The notes: generated by a model not told the origin, from the sequence alone. A stretch of DNA of 64,000 nt from Mesorhizobium amorphae (GCF_014843845.1 NZ_JHQS01000017.1:299783-363782), one strand, 5' to 3'. Positions 52,867 to 62,733 are shown, counted from the stretch's first letter. Translations and numbers: made by a program.

Positions 52867-54912
52867 TCAGCCCCCGCTTCGCGCCCGGCGCCGCTCGGCG
52901 CCGCTGTCCAGCCACTCGAGATCGTCCGGCGAAAGCGCAACATCGAGCGCCTGCAAACTATCCTCCAGCTCGTCAAGCGTGCGCGGGCCGATCAGCGGCA
53001 CGGACGGGAAGGGCTGCGCCAGCACATAGGCGAGCGCGACATGGATCGGGCTCTTGCCCAATCGGTTCGCCAGCTCGATGGCGCGGTCGCGGCGGCCGAA
53101 ATTCCGGTCCGAGTACCAGACGCGCACCAGTTCCTCATTGTCGCGCTTGTCACGCCCAGCACGGTCGGTGAAGAAGCCGCGACCCTGGCTCGACCAGGCG
53201 AAATTCGGCATCTGGCGGGCGGTCAGCCAGGCCTTCCACTGGTCTGTCGAGGAGGTGACGCAGCCGGCCCAGATCGGCTCCAGCATCTCGGCCAGCGAGA
53301 AATTGTTGGAGAGCGCGCCGGGCTTCTGCTTGCCGGTCTTTTCGGCATAGGCAATCGCCTCGTCCATGCGTTCCATCGTCCAGTTCGAGCCGCCGAACGG
53401 GCCGCGAATGCGGCCGGCCTTGACCTCCGCGTCCATGGCGTCGACGAACTCGCCGACCGGCACGTCGGGATTGTCGCGGTGCATGAAATAGATGTCGACA
53501 TGATCGGTCTGCAGCCGGTCGAGCGTCTGGGCAAGCTGCTTGCCGATGACATCGGGATAGCAGAGCGGGGAATGCGCGCCCTTGCCGATGACGACCGACT
53601 GCTCGCGCACGCCGCGGTTCCTCAGCCACTGGCCGAGCAGCGCCTCGGTGTAGCCGCCGCCATAGACATAGCCGGTGTCGAACAGATTGCCGCCGGCCTC
53701 GAAGAAGCCATCGAGCAGGATCGAGCCCGAAGAAAACGTACGGAAATCCTCGAAGCCGAGCGCCAGGCACGAGGCCGGTCGCGGCAGACCGGGGATCTGG
53801 CGCTTCTGGATGCTGGTGCCATCGGTGCGTAGCGGCCGGCCCGAAATCGTGTTGATGCGTTTTGCCGGCTTTTCGATCTCGTATTCGAGGCCCACAGCCG
53901 CCCGCCATTTGTCGAGCACGCGCAGAGTGCCGAGGCTGTCGGCCCAGCCCATGCCCGGCCAGGCGAATTCCTGGTTGCCGGCAAGGATCGCGTCGCCGGC
54001 GCCATCGACCTCGAAGGAGTAGACATGGCGGGTTTCGTTGACGCTGATGGTTTCGCGGGTCCCGTCGGGCCGGATCAGGTCGATCCTGCCCGGCCCGACG
54101 TCGCGGTTGCCACCGGCGAACCAGAAATCCGGCACCTCGATATGGCCCTTGGTGCCGAAGATGCGCAGCACATTGTCCTGCGTCAGCGAGATGCTGCAGG
54201 AGATCTCGGCGACGATACCGTCGGGGAAATGCAGCAGTGCCGAGGCCCATTCATCGACGCCGGACTGGCCGAGATGCGCGGCACCCGTCACCTTGTCGGG
54301 TTCGGCGAAGGGTTTTCCGGATGCCGCGCCGGCAATCAGCCTTGCCATGGAGGCGGGATAGCCGCCGACATCCAGTATACCGCCGCCGGCGAGGTCGTTG
54401 GCGTAGAGCCGGTGCTCCGGCATGAAGCCCGGCATGGCGAAGCCGAAGCTCGACTTGATCATCCTGACATCGCCGATGGCACCCGACTTGATCAATTCCA
54501 CCAGCTGCAGCGTCTGCGGATGCAACCGGTACATGAAGGCTTCGCCGAGGAACGTGCCGGCCTTGCGCGCCGCATGGATCATCGCGTCGGCCTCGAAGGC
54601 GGTCAGCGCCAGCGGCTTTTCGCACAGCACATGTTTGCCGGCTTCGGCGGCCTTGATCGCCCATTCGGCATGACCGGGGTGCGGTATCGAAATGTAGACG
54701 GCGTCGACCTCCGCGTCATTGAGCAGCGCATCATAGCCGTCGAGGATGCGGGCGCCGGGGAAGGTCTCGGCAAGGCCTGCTTTGCCGGGGTTACGGGCGC
54801 CGAGCGCGACAACCGTACCGGTGCGCGATTGCGCCACGCCGCCGGCAAAGGATTTTGCGATGCTGCCGGGCCCAAGAATGCCCCAACGAATTTTTCTGGC
54901 TTCGGAACTCAT
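52867..54912 (-). CDS. Fusion of a Gfo/Idh/MocA oxidoreductase and an aldo/keto reductase
   Basis: The 681-residue protein has two enzymes in one chain. Residues 1 to about 345 form a MocA-type NAD(P) dehydrogenase (WGILGPGSIAKSFAGGV, CEKPLALTAFEADAM). Residues about 355-681 form an aldo/keto reductase with the tetrad Asp and Tyr in FDTGYVYGGG, Lys in VIGKG and His in YFMHRDN. Both domains look intact. The gene follows the ATPase gene of a sugar ABC transporter, so a sugar or polyol oxidation-reduction sequence is plausible. Confidence 0.85.
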   Translation of the reverse strand: MSSEARKIRWGILGPGSIAKSFAGGVAQSRTGTVVALGARNPGKAGLAETFPGARILDGYDALLNDAEVDAVYISIPHPGHAEWAIKAAEAGKHVLCEKPLALTAFEADAMIHAARKAGTFLGEAFMYRLHPQTLQLVELIKSGAIGDVRMIKSSFGFAMPGFMPEHRLYANDLAGGGILDVGGYPASMARLIAGAASGKPFAEPDKVTGAAHLGQSGVDEWASALLHFPDGIVAEISCSISLTQDNVLRIFGTKGHIEVPDFWFAGGNRDVGPGRIDLIRPDGTRETISVNETRHVYSFEVDGAGDAILAGNQEFAWPGMGWADSLGTLRVLDKWRAAVGLEYEIEKPAKRINTISGRPLRTDGTSIQKRQIPGLPRPASCLALGFEDFRTFSSGSILLDGFFEAGGNLFDTGYVYGGGYTEALLGQWLRNRGVREQSVVIGKGAHSPLCYPDVIGKQLAQTLDRLQTDHVDIYFMHRDNPDVPVGEFVDAMDAEVKAGRIRGPFGGSNWTMERMDEAIAYAEKTGKQKPGALSNNFSLAEMLEPIWAGCVTSSTDQWKAWLTARQMPNFAWSSQGRGFFTDRAGRDKRDNEELVRVWYSDRNFGRRDRAIELANRLGKSPIHVALAYVLAQPFPSVPLIGPRTLDELEDSLQALDVALSPDDLEWLDSGAERRRARSGG

Positions 54913-54971
54913 TTCAAATCTCCTTGGGGTCGCCTCGACGCGTCGGGTCAGGCAAAGAAAGGTTCTGGCGC

Positions 54972-56057
<1,086 letters not shown>

Positions 56058-56068
56058 CTCGTCCTATC

Positions 56069-56905
56069 CTATTTGATGGCGCCGGCGGCGATGCCGGCGA
56101 TGAAATGACGCTGCAGCAGCACGAAGACGACGAGCATCGGCACGGTCAGCATGACGGCGCCGGCCATGATGCCGCCCCATGACACTTTGGTGAGGCCGAT
56201 CAGCGTGCCGAGCGCCACCGGCGCGGTCATCGCGCCGGGCTGGCTGTTGATCAAAAGCGGCCAGAGATAGTTATTCCACGAGGCAAGGAAGAGGATGATG
56301 GCGAGCGCCGCCAGCATCGGCCGCGCCAAAGGCAACGCGACGAACAGGAAGATGCGCCATTCCTTGACGCCCTCGACTCTGGCCGCGTCGAACAGATCGG
56401 ACGGCATCATCGAGAAGGCTTGGCGCATGAACAGCACGCCGAGCGAATTGAACAGCGGCGGCACGATCAGCGCCACCCAGGTGTTGGCGAGCTGGAAGTC
56501 GCGCGCCACCATGATGAATTGCGGGATCAGCACCACGGCATAAGGCAGCGTGATGGTGCCGAGGATGATGGCGACGACCACGCCCTTGCCGACGAAATTG
56601 TAGCGGGCGAGTGCCCAGCCGGCCATCGAGGTGAGCAGCACCGACAGGAAGGTGTAGGTCACCGCCACCGAGACGGAGATGCCGATGGCGCCGACGAAAT
56701 TGGTGTCGCGCTGCAAATTGTTGAAATTGTCGATGAAATTGTCGTGCGGCAGAAGCTCGATGCCGGGGCTGAAGATGCCGTTGTCGGGCATGGTCGAAAA
56801 CACCACCATCATCCACAGCGGAAACAGCCAGATCAGCGCCAGCGGCGTCAGGAAGAGATGCAGCGCGATGCTGCGGCCGAGCCTTGCCTGCGAACGCGAG
56901 CTCAT
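56069..56905 (-). CDS. Carbohydrate ABC transporter permease (MalG type)
   Basis: The 278-residue protein has six predicted membrane helices and the EAA loop DAARVEGVKEWRIFLFVALP. It pairs with the MalF-type permease, whose stop it overlaps by 4 nt. The substrate is unknown; the ATPase, fusion oxidoreductase and binding protein around it suggest a sugar or polyol. Confidence 0.92.
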   Translation of the reverse strand: MSSRSQARLGRSIALHLFLTPLALIWLFPLWMMVVFSTMPDNGIFSPGIELLPHDNFIDNFNNLQRDTNFVGAIGISVSVAVTYTFLSVLLTSMAGWALARYNFVGKGVVVAIILGTITLPYAVVLIPQFIMVARDFQLANTWVALIVPPLFNSLGVLFMRQAFSMMPSDLFDAARVEGVKEWRIFLFVALPLARPMLAALAIILFLASWNNYLWPLLINSQPGAMTAPVALGTLIGLTKVSWGGIMAGAVMLTVPMLVVFVLLQRHFIAGIAAGAIK

Positions 56906-57762
56906 TTCGGCTCCTTCGTCAGCCAGAGCTGCACCAGCGTGATGGCGATCGCCAGCCCCGCCATGGTGTAGGCGACGGCCGAGGCATAGCCGAAATTGAG
57001 CGAACGAAAACCCTGGCGGTAGAGCAACAGGCCGAGCGTCTCGGTGCCGCCGCCCGGGCCGCCGCGCTCGGTGATCAGGAAGGGTTCGGTGAACAGCTGC
57101 ATGGTGCCGATGATCGACAGCACGGCGCAGAAGACGATGATCGGCTTCAAGAGCGGCAGGGTGATGTAGAAGAACTGCTTGACCTTGCTGACGCGGTCCA
57201 GCGTCGCCGCCTCATAGACGTCATCCGGGATCGATTGCAGGCCGGCGAGCAGGATGATGGCGTTGTAGCCGGCCCAGCGCCAGGTCACCGCGATCATGAT
57301 CAGCGCCATAGCCGGCGTGACGTTGGAAAACCAGTCGATGCTGGGCAGGCCGACGCTGTTCAGCAGCTTGTTGATGATGCCGAAATTGAGGTTGAACATC
57401 AGCCGGAACACCGCCGAGTAGGCGACTTCGCCGACCACGACCGGGGCGAAGAAGGCAAAGCGGTAAAGGCCGCGCGCCTTGAGCAGTGGCGAATTCAGCA
57501 GCACCGCCATCACGATTGCCAGCGAGATCATCACCGGCACCTGGATGACGAGGATGAGCAGCGTGTTCTTCAGCGCATTGAAGAAGGCCGGGTCGCCGAT
57601 GAGCCGGCCCCAGTTGAAGGTCGGCGCCCAGCGCCACGGCACGGTGCGCGTCGCCTGGAAGGAGATCAGGAACGAGCTGATGATCGGCCAGACCCAGAAG
57701 ACCGAGAAGATCAGCAGATAGGGCGCCAGGAAACGATAGGCGGTGGCGTTCTGATGGCGCAT
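56902..57762 (-). CDS. Carbohydrate ABC transporter permease (MalF type)
   Basis: The 286-residue protein has six predicted membrane helices and the EAA loop EAATLDRVSKVKQFFYITLP. It forms the channel with the MalG-type protein. A 285-nt gap filled by a family-1 repeat separates it from the binding-protein gene upstream on the same strand. Confidence 0.92.
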   Translation of the reverse strand: MRHQNATAYRFLAPYLLIFSVFWVWPIISSFLISFQATRTVPWRWAPTFNWGRLIGDPAFFNALKNTLLILVIQVPVMISLAIVMAVLLNSPLLKARGLYRFAFFAPVVVGEVAYSAVFRLMFNLNFGIINKLLNSVGLPSIDWFSNVTPAMALIMIAVTWRWAGYNAIILLAGLQSIPDDVYEAATLDRVSKVKQFFYITLPLLKPIIVFCAVLSIIGTMQLFTEPFLITERGGPGGGTETLGLLLYRQGFRSLNFGYASAVAYTMAGLAIAITLVQLWLTKEPK

Positions 57763-57823
57763 CGTTTCCTCCTTTTTGCTTCTGTGTCACGCCCGATAGG
57801 TTACTGGTATTCAATCGTCGATG

Positions 57824-58011
57824 TTTGCGCCGCCCCTCACCTGCCTGCCGGCATCCTCTCCCCGTATAGTGACGGGGAGAGGGGCGCTGTCATCGATGGT
57901 TTCGCCAATCACCACCGTCGCAGGAAGGCGGCGTCGTTGCGGCCATCTCCCTTCTCCCCGTCACTATACGGGGAGAAGGTCCCGGCAGGGGGATGAGGGG
58001 CAGCGCCGACA
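57824..58011. repeat. Family-1 palindromic repeat between binding-protein and permease genes
   Basis: Full copy: GCCGCCCCTCACCTGCCTGC left end and GATGAGGGGCAGC right end, with two CTCCCCGT...ACGGGGAG hairpins. It sits just downstream of the binding-protein stop on the minus strand, inside the transporter gene run. Such a place could protect the binding-protein mRNA and reduce read-through. Confidence 0.8.
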
Positions 58012-58046
58012 TTCCTTCAAGACGCATCACTCAGCTCGCCGTCTCG

Positions 58047-59315
58047 TCACTTGATCGGCAGGCCGGTCGCCGAGGCGATCTGGTTCGCGGCATCGTCGAG
58101 CGCCGCCTTGGCGTCGGGATAGCCGCCGGCCAGATATTTGGTCTGCACGGCGCGCATGATGATCTCGGCGTCGCTCTGGAACGGCGTGCCGCGGCTCGGC
58201 ACGACCTTGGGCAGAGTGGCGAGGATGTCCTTCCACACCGCCTGGCCACCCCAGTAAGGCAGGCCTTGCGCGACGTAGGGGTCGTCGAGCGCCGAGATCA
58301 GCGACGGCACCAGGCCGAAATCCTTGAGCATGGTGATCTGGCCCTCATTGGTCGCCAGCGTGTATTTCAGGTAGGCGTAGGCGGCTTCCTTGTTCTTGCT
58401 GGCTGACGTGATGGCCAGCGAGGAGCCGCCGAGATTGGCGGCGCGCGGGCCGTCGGCGGTCAGGCTCGGCATCAGATAGACGCCCCATTTGCCGTTTTCA
58501 CCGGCCGATTCGGTGCGGATGGTGCCCTCATACCAGCCGCCATAGACCTGGGTGGCGACGGTGCCGGCGGTGTTGTTGGTGATCTTGGTGCCCCAGTCGG
58601 CCGACGCCATGATGCCGGCGTCCTTCATTTCCTTGATCTTGGTCAGGGTATCGACGCATTTGGGCTGGTTGACCGTGATCGACTGCCCGTCGGCGGCGAA
58701 ATAGGCGCAGCCCTGTTCGTTGGCGATCATGCGGAAGAATTCGGTGTCGCCGTTGAAATCGGCGTTGGTCATGGTCACGCCCGGATTGGCGGCCTGGATC
58801 TTCTTGCCGGCGGCGATGAAATCGTCCCAGGTCTTGATCGAGGCGGGATCGACGCCGGCCTTCTCGTAGAAGTCGCGGCGGTAGAAGGCGGCGACCGGGC
58901 CGGAATCCCACGGCATCGCATAGGCCTTGTCGCCCACTTCGAGCTCGGTGCGCTTGAAATCGGGGAATTTCTTTTGGTCCTCGGCGGTGTAGCCCAGCGT
59001 ATGCAGGTCGACGAAGCAGTCGGGGAACTGGCTCCAGTAGTTCTCGGCCTCGCCATTCTCGACCGAGACGATATCCGGCAGGCCGACGCCGCCAGCGGCG
59101 CAGCCGGCGATCGACTTGTCATAGGTCGGCTGGTTGCCGAGGTCCTCGACGGTCACCTTGATATCGGGGAATTGCTTGTTGAAGCCGGCGACGGTGGCTT
59201 TCAGCGACGAAGCCGCGATGTTCCAGCTCCAGATCGTGATTTCGCCGGATTGCGCCATGGCCGGGCCGGAGCCCAGGGCAAGCGCGAGCGCGGCGCAGGT
59301 CAGTATGGTGCGCAT
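58047..59315 (-). CDS. Carbohydrate ABC transporter substrate-binding protein
   Basis: The 422-residue protein has a signal peptide (ILTCAALALALGSGPAMAQ) and a family-1 solute-binding fold (EITIWSWNIAASSLKATVAGFNKQFPDIKV). It delivers a sugar or related compound to the MalFG-type permeases. It is the first gene of the minus-strand transporter run, divergent from an AraC regulator 106 nt away. Confidence 0.92.
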   Translation of the reverse strand: MRTILTCAALALALGSGPAMAQSGEITIWSWNIAASSLKATVAGFNKQFPDIKVTVEDLGNQPTYDKSIAGCAAGGVGLPDIVSVENGEAENYWSQFPDCFVDLHTLGYTAEDQKKFPDFKRTELEVGDKAYAMPWDSGPVAAFYRRDFYEKAGVDPASIKTWDDFIAAGKKIQAANPGVTMTNADFNGDTEFFRMIANEQGCAYFAADGQSITVNQPKCVDTLTKIKEMKDAGIMASADWGTKITNNTAGTVATQVYGGWYEGTIRTESAGENGKWGVYLMPSLTADGPRAANLGGSSLAITSASKNKEAAYAYLKYTLATNEGQITMLKDFGLVPSLISALDDPYVAQGLPYWGGQAVWKDILATLPKVVPSRGTPFQSDAEIIMRAVQTKYLAGGYPDAKAALDDAANQIASATGLPIK

Positions 59316-59421
59316 TGAAATCCTCCCATTTCATTTGCTCTCTTTTGGTGAGCGTGGCTACATTAGGCAGCGCGGAAGGCTTGTCCCCGACAAAGGGAAT
59401 AAGAAATTGGCGGAAAGTAAG

Positions 59422-60306
59422 ATGCCGGAAAGGCCATTTTATCAGCCTGGCGCCAGCAGCGTGGAGGGCCTGCCGCTGCTGCTGCAGATGTTCCACACAG
59501 AACCCCTGGTGATGCTCAAACCGCACTGGCATGCCCAGGTCGAGGTGAATTTCATCGTCCGCGGCAGCGTGCACTACCGCATGAACGACCATGAGATTTC
59601 GCTGTCGGCCGGCGAGATGTGCCTGTTCTGGGGCGGCCTGCCGCACCAGATGGACGATCTCAGCGACGATGCCATCTATGCCGGCGCGCATCTGCCGTTG
59701 GTGCATTTCTTCCGGCTGCATCTGCCGACCGATGTCCGGCATCGATTGATGACCGGTGCTACCTTGGTGAGCGATGCCACCGACCGGTCGGATGACGACA
59801 ATTTCGAGCGCTGGAACCGCTATGTCCGCTCGGGCGATCCGGCAAAGGCCGAGCATGCGGTGAACGAGCTGCTGCTCAGGCTGGAGCGGATGCGCTTCGA
59901 GCCTTACCGGCTGGTGCCGGAAAACCCGGTCGGGCAGGCCGCCGGCAGCCCCTTCGACCAGCAATCCTCGCGCAATGTCGGGCGCATGTGCGACTTCATC
60001 GCCGAAAACTTCCTCTACGAGATCGACTGCGTGAACATCGCCGGGGCGGCGGACATCCATCCGAAATACGCCATGAGCATCTTCAAGAAGTCGACCGGCA
60101 TGACGCTCAACGAATATGTCAACCTGCTGCGGCTGAGCTACGCCCAGGCGCTGCTGATGCATGAAGACGCCAATGTGCTGCGCGTTGCCATGGACTCGGG
60201 CTTCGGTTCGCTGAGCGCCTTCAACAAGTCGTTCCGCAAGCTGGCCGGCATGTCGCCATCGGATTTTCGGCGCGAGCGTGCGAGCGCCGGCTATTCCGTC
60301 CTCTAG
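59422..60306 (+). CDS. AraC-family transcriptional regulator
   Basis: The 294-residue protein has an N-terminal cupin-like sensor (HWHAQVEVNFIVRGSVHYRM, then GEMCLFWGGLPHQM) and a C-terminal double HTH (VNIAGAADIHPKYAMSIFKK and AMDSGFGSLSAFNKSFRKLAG). This is the MelR-like layout. It is divergent from the binding-protein gene and 1 nt from the dioxygenase gene, so it most likely controls both. ATG 59422 is used; TTG 59407 is possible. Confidence 0.87.
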   Translation: MPERPFYQPGASSVEGLPLLLQMFHTEPLVMLKPHWHAQVEVNFIVRGSVHYRMNDHEISLSAGEMCLFWGGLPHQMDDLSDDAIYAGAHLPLVHFFRLHLPTDVRHRLMTGATLVSDATDRSDDDNFERWNRYVRSGDPAKAEHAVNELLLRLERMRFEPYRLVPENPVGQAAGSPFDQQSSRNVGRMCDFIAENFLYEIDCVNIAGAADIHPKYAMSIFKKSTGMTLNEYVNLLRLSYAQALLMHEDANVLRVAMDSGFGSLSAFNKSFRKLAGMSPSDFRRERASAGYSVL

Positions 60307-61221
60307 ATGTTCGAATCTCGCGCCGTCGCGCCGGCCGATCTCGTCGCCAATGGCAAGACGCTGTCGAGCGCGCCCGATCGGCTCGGCCATCTCGTGCCGA
60401 CCGATCCGGCTGTCGGCGTCGCGGCAATCCGCGCCCGCTACCAGGAAAACGGCTATGTCTGGCTGAAGGGTTTTCTGCGCTGGGCCGATGTCATCGATTT
60501 CCGCGGCTGGGTGTTCTCCCACCTGGCGGATACCGGGCTGATCGAGCCCGGCTCGGATCCTGCCTTGGGCATCGCGGCCGACGGCATGCTCGACAAGGGC
60601 CTCGCCGACCGTCGGCTGATGTCACTGGTGCGCTCGGCCACCTATGAAGGTTTTTGCGCCCAGCCGCGCCTTTCCGGCTTCATGGACCAGTTCCTCGGCG
60701 GTCTGTCCTATCTGCACAAGCGCAAGCTCATGCGGTTCACGCAGCCCGGAACGCCGGCCGCAACCCCGGCGCATTACGATCTGGTCTATCTGCGCGGCGG
60801 CACGAGCCGCTTGGTGACCGCCTGGATACCGATCGGCGATACGCCGCTCGAGATGGGCGGCCTTGCCTATCTGGAAGGCTCTCATGCGATCGGGACGGCG
60901 ATGGAGGCCCGCTTCGAAAAGGACAATGCCGCTCTGGCGCCGCAGGAGCGGATCAGCGCCTTCAATCGCAACATGACCGAGGGCGGCTGGGTGTCCAAGG
61001 ATCTTCCCGACATGGCCGAGCGCTTCGACACGCGATGGCTGGTCGCCGACTACGAGGCCGGCGACATGGTGCTGCACTCGCCGTTCATGATCCACGCTTC
61101 GACGACCAATCGAAGCGTGGACAGGCGCATCCGCCTTTCGACCGATATCCGCTACCAGAATGTCGACGACGAGATCGATGCCCGCTGGAACAATCACTGG
61201 AGCCTCGACGACATGCTTTGA
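60307..61221 (+). CDS. Phytanoyl-CoA dioxygenase (PhyH) family protein
   Basis: The 304-residue Fe(II)/2-oxoglutarate dioxygenase has the iron-binding His-x-Asp in TPAHYDLVYL and the distal His in HSPFMIHASTTN followed by the arginine in RRIRLSTD. The substrate is unknown. It begins directly after the AraC regulator stop, so the two are co-expressed. A role in modifying or degrading the imported compound is inferred. Confidence 0.85.
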   Translation: MFESRAVAPADLVANGKTLSSAPDRLGHLVPTDPAVGVAAIRARYQENGYVWLKGFLRWADVIDFRGWVFSHLADTGLIEPGSDPALGIAADGMLDKGLADRRLMSLVRSATYEGFCAQPRLSGFMDQFLGGLSYLHKRKLMRFTQPGTPAATPAHYDLVYLRGGTSRLVTAWIPIGDTPLEMGGLAYLEGSHAIGTAMEARFEKDNAALAPQERISAFNRNMTEGGWVSKDLPDMAERFDTRWLVADYEAGDMVLHSPFMIHASTTNRSVDRRIRLSTDIRYQNVDDEIDARWNNHWSLDDML

Positions 61222-61510
61222 GATCGGCACGCGGGGAAAGCGACCATCGGCCGGGATGGCGATCCTCGAGCGTGACAGATCCGAGATAGCCGACCAGCAG
61301 CAGGACGCAGCCGACGAGCGGCGGCAAGGCCAGCAGCTTTACCGCCGCGGTGATCGCGGCAATCAGGACCAGCGCCAGCAGCGCCAGACTGCCGTCGTCG
61401 ACGAACATGCCGACGCGTTCCTTGAGCAAAAGACGGACGAGAGTTTCACCGGGCGTCGAGGCAGCCAGGCCGATTGGGCCAGTCGCCCCCTGGGCGGCCG
61501 GATGGTTCAA
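61085..61510 (-). CDS. Small membrane protein overlapping the PhyH gene on the opposite strand
   Basis: The frame starts with TTG 61510, which overlaps the stop of the preceding coiled-coil gene (TTGA); ATG 61408 is an alternative. Residues about 40-80 form two hydrophobic helices (ALLALVLIAAITAAVKLLAL and VGCVLLLVGYLGSV). The Arg/Ser-rich C-terminus runs 137 nt into the 3' end of the PhyH gene, which suggests a lost stop or a frameshift. The membrane part is credible; the full length is doubtful. Confidence 0.4.
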   Translation of the reverse strand: MNHPAAQGATGPIGLAASTPGETLVRLLLKERVGMFVDDGSLALLALVLIAAITAAVKLLALPPLVGCVLLLVGYLGSVTLEDRHPGRWSLSPRADLKACRRGSSDCSSGHRSRRRHSGSGYRSKGGCACPRFDWSSKRGS

Positions 61511-61740
61511 CCCGCGCGGGCGCTGTCAATGCTGACGGGATCGATCTTCGTGAGGCGTTCTCTCGCCTCGACCACACGCCTTTGCTCGGACCTTATCCGG
61601 CTGCACAAGGCGATGTTGATTCCGACGCCGCAATCCTCGTCCAGCAACTCATTCGCGCGCTTCAGAGAGTTCTCGGCTCGTTTCACGCGCTGTCGCGCCT
61701 TAGCCAATTCCAAGTTCAAGAGATCAACCATTTTCCGCAC
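61507..61740 (-). CDS. Small coiled-coil protein
   Basis: The product of up to 77 residues is charged and helical (LNLELAKARQRVKRAENSLKRANELL) with heptad-like spacing. It starts at GTG 61740 or ATG 61731. An EcfG-like motif lies 24-48 nt upstream, and its stop overlaps the start of the next minus-strand gene. No function can be given. Confidence 0.55.
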   Translation of the reverse strand: MRKMVDLLNLELAKARQRVKRAENSLKRANELLDEDCGVGINIALCSRIRSEQRRVVEARERLTKIDPVSIDSARAG

Positions 61741-61763
61741 TCGTCGCAGTCCCTTCGATTGTT

Positions 61764-61788
61764 AACCGGCGTCGATCCCATTTGTTCC
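61764..61788 (-). promoter_or_regulatory. EcfG-like general-stress promoter
   Basis: On the minus strand GGAAC (61788-61784) is followed after 16 nt by GGTT (61767-61764). This fits the rhizobial extracytoplasmic sigma pattern GGAAC-N16/17-CGTT with one mismatch. It lies directly before the small coiled-coil gene. Confidence 0.5.
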
Positions 61789-61792
61789 GATT

Positions 61793-62089
61793 TCACCTGA
61801 GCATCCACCAAACGGTGGCGGCACATAGCAAAAACACGAGCGCGGCACACGCGATCAATATGCCTCTTCGCGTTTGCCACCTCGGCGGCTCAGCCGGCAC
61901 AAGCCTGAACTGCCGGGCATGCTCCGTAGCGATTTTCAGCAAGGATGCAGCCGTCTCGCGCGGCGTCCAGCCTTGCGCTTCTGAGGCAGTCACCAGCGCT
62001 GCGAATGCCGCTTCCATAGCGACTTCACAGTTGGCCTCCCGATCTGGGCTACCCTTTGGCAATAAGGGGGGTTCGACGGCTTTGGACAT
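61793..62089 (-). CDS. Small tail-anchored membrane protein
   Basis: From ATG 62089 the product is 98 residues. A soluble helical part (MEAAFAALVTASEAQGW, LLKIATEHARQF) is followed by a single C-terminal membrane helix (GILIACAALVFLLCAATVWWML). An internal ATG at 62020 is possible. No family is recognised. Confidence 0.55.
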   Translation of the reverse strand: MSKAVEPPLLPKGSPDREANCEVAMEAAFAALVTASEAQGWTPRETAASLLKIATEHARQFRLVPAEPPRWQTRRGILIACAALVFLLCAATVWWMLR

Positions 62090-62096
62090 GCACACA

Positions 62097-62121
62097 AAGC
62101 GGCTTGCGCATGAAAGGTTCC
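62097..62121 (-). promoter_or_regulatory. Weak EcfG-like motif
   Basis: GGAAC (62121-62117) is followed after 16 nt by GCTT (62100-62097), with two mismatches to CGTT. The implied start of transcription would lie almost at ATG 62089, so either the mRNA is nearly leaderless or the motif is fortuitous. Confidence 0.25.
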
Positions 62122-62278
62122 TGAGACCATGTTCAAAACGGGCGGCGCCGGTGCAGCGCACCCCGAGGGGCCCGTTGCACCGGCCATTACCAGCACCGGT
62201 CGAATAGGCTTCCTATTTTCTCCGTGGTTACCAGATCGCGAAATCAAAGTTCCGAACCGCCAACGGAGTGATAAGCTT

Positions 62279-62380
62279 CTAGACAAGCAGGAAACCAGCC
62301 AGAACGACCGTAACGAGAAGCGAGGCGGGCACTGCAAGAAGCCACCGAGCCTCCATAATGCTGTTCTGCCGATCGTCCAT
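62279..62380 (-). CDS. 33-residue single-helix membrane protein
   Basis: ATG 62380 is preceded by GGAGG 5-6 nt upstream, one of the best ribosome-binding sites in the region. The product starts MDDRQNSIMEARW and continues as one hydrophobic helix to the end (LLVTVVLAGFLLV). The first polar residues and the C-terminal helix suggest an inner-membrane microprotein. No function is proposed. Confidence 0.55.
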   Translation of the reverse strand: MDDRQNSIMEARWLLAVPASLLVTVVLAGFLLV

Positions 62381-62407
62381 GCCTTCCTCCTCTATCGCTG
62401 AGTTAAA

Positions 62408-62440
62408 GGCTCCAGCGCACCTCCCACCGGCGCTGGAGCC
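62408..62440 (-). terminator. Hairpin terminator after the Pro/Ala-tailed membrane protein gene
   Basis: GGCTCCAGCGC and GCGCTGGAGCC form a perfect 11-bp stem with an 11-nt loop. On the minus strand it lies 14 nt past the stop at 62455 and is followed by TTTAA, a short T-run. Confidence 0.6.
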
Positions 62441-62454
62441 TCCGCCGTACTCGC

Positions 62455-62733
62455 TCAACCGCCGTTAGCGGGAGCGGCCGGTGCAGGGGTTGCCGGGGCC
62501 GGTGCAGGTGTTTCCGGTGCGGGGGCCGGGGCTGCCGGCTCAGGTGCCGAAGATGTAGCTGGCGCCTCGACCTTCGGTGCCTCCACCTTGACGTTGATGT
62601 CCTTAGAGCCGCCACCACCGATATTGATAACGCCGGTGAAGAACAGCAGGACAACAATCGCGATAATCGCAAGAACGACTGCGACTGCCGTGCCTCCGCC
62701 CCCCGAGTTTACAACAGTTGGTCCGTCAGCCAT
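62455..62733 (-). CDS. Small membrane protein with Pro/Ala-rich tail
   Basis: The 92-residue product has a Gly-rich N-terminus, one membrane helix (AVAVVLAIIAIVVLLFFTGVI) and a low-complexity Ala/Pro/Glu tail that probably extends into the periplasm. AGGAGAGG precedes ATG 62733. An EcfG-like promoter lies 32-57 nt upstream, which suggests general-stress control. The tail's repeats (PAPAPETPAPAPA) carry no assignable function. Confidence 0.68.
   Translation of the reverse strand: MADGPTVVNSGGGGTAVAVVLAIIAIVVLLFFTGVINIGGGGSKDINVKVEAPKVEAPATSSAPEPAAPAPAPETPAPAPATPAPAAPANGG

Noticed and set aside
59119..60522. Minus-strand frame of 467 codons opposite the AraC gene
   Set aside because: Shadow of the AraC regulator and adjoining genes; no recognisable domain.
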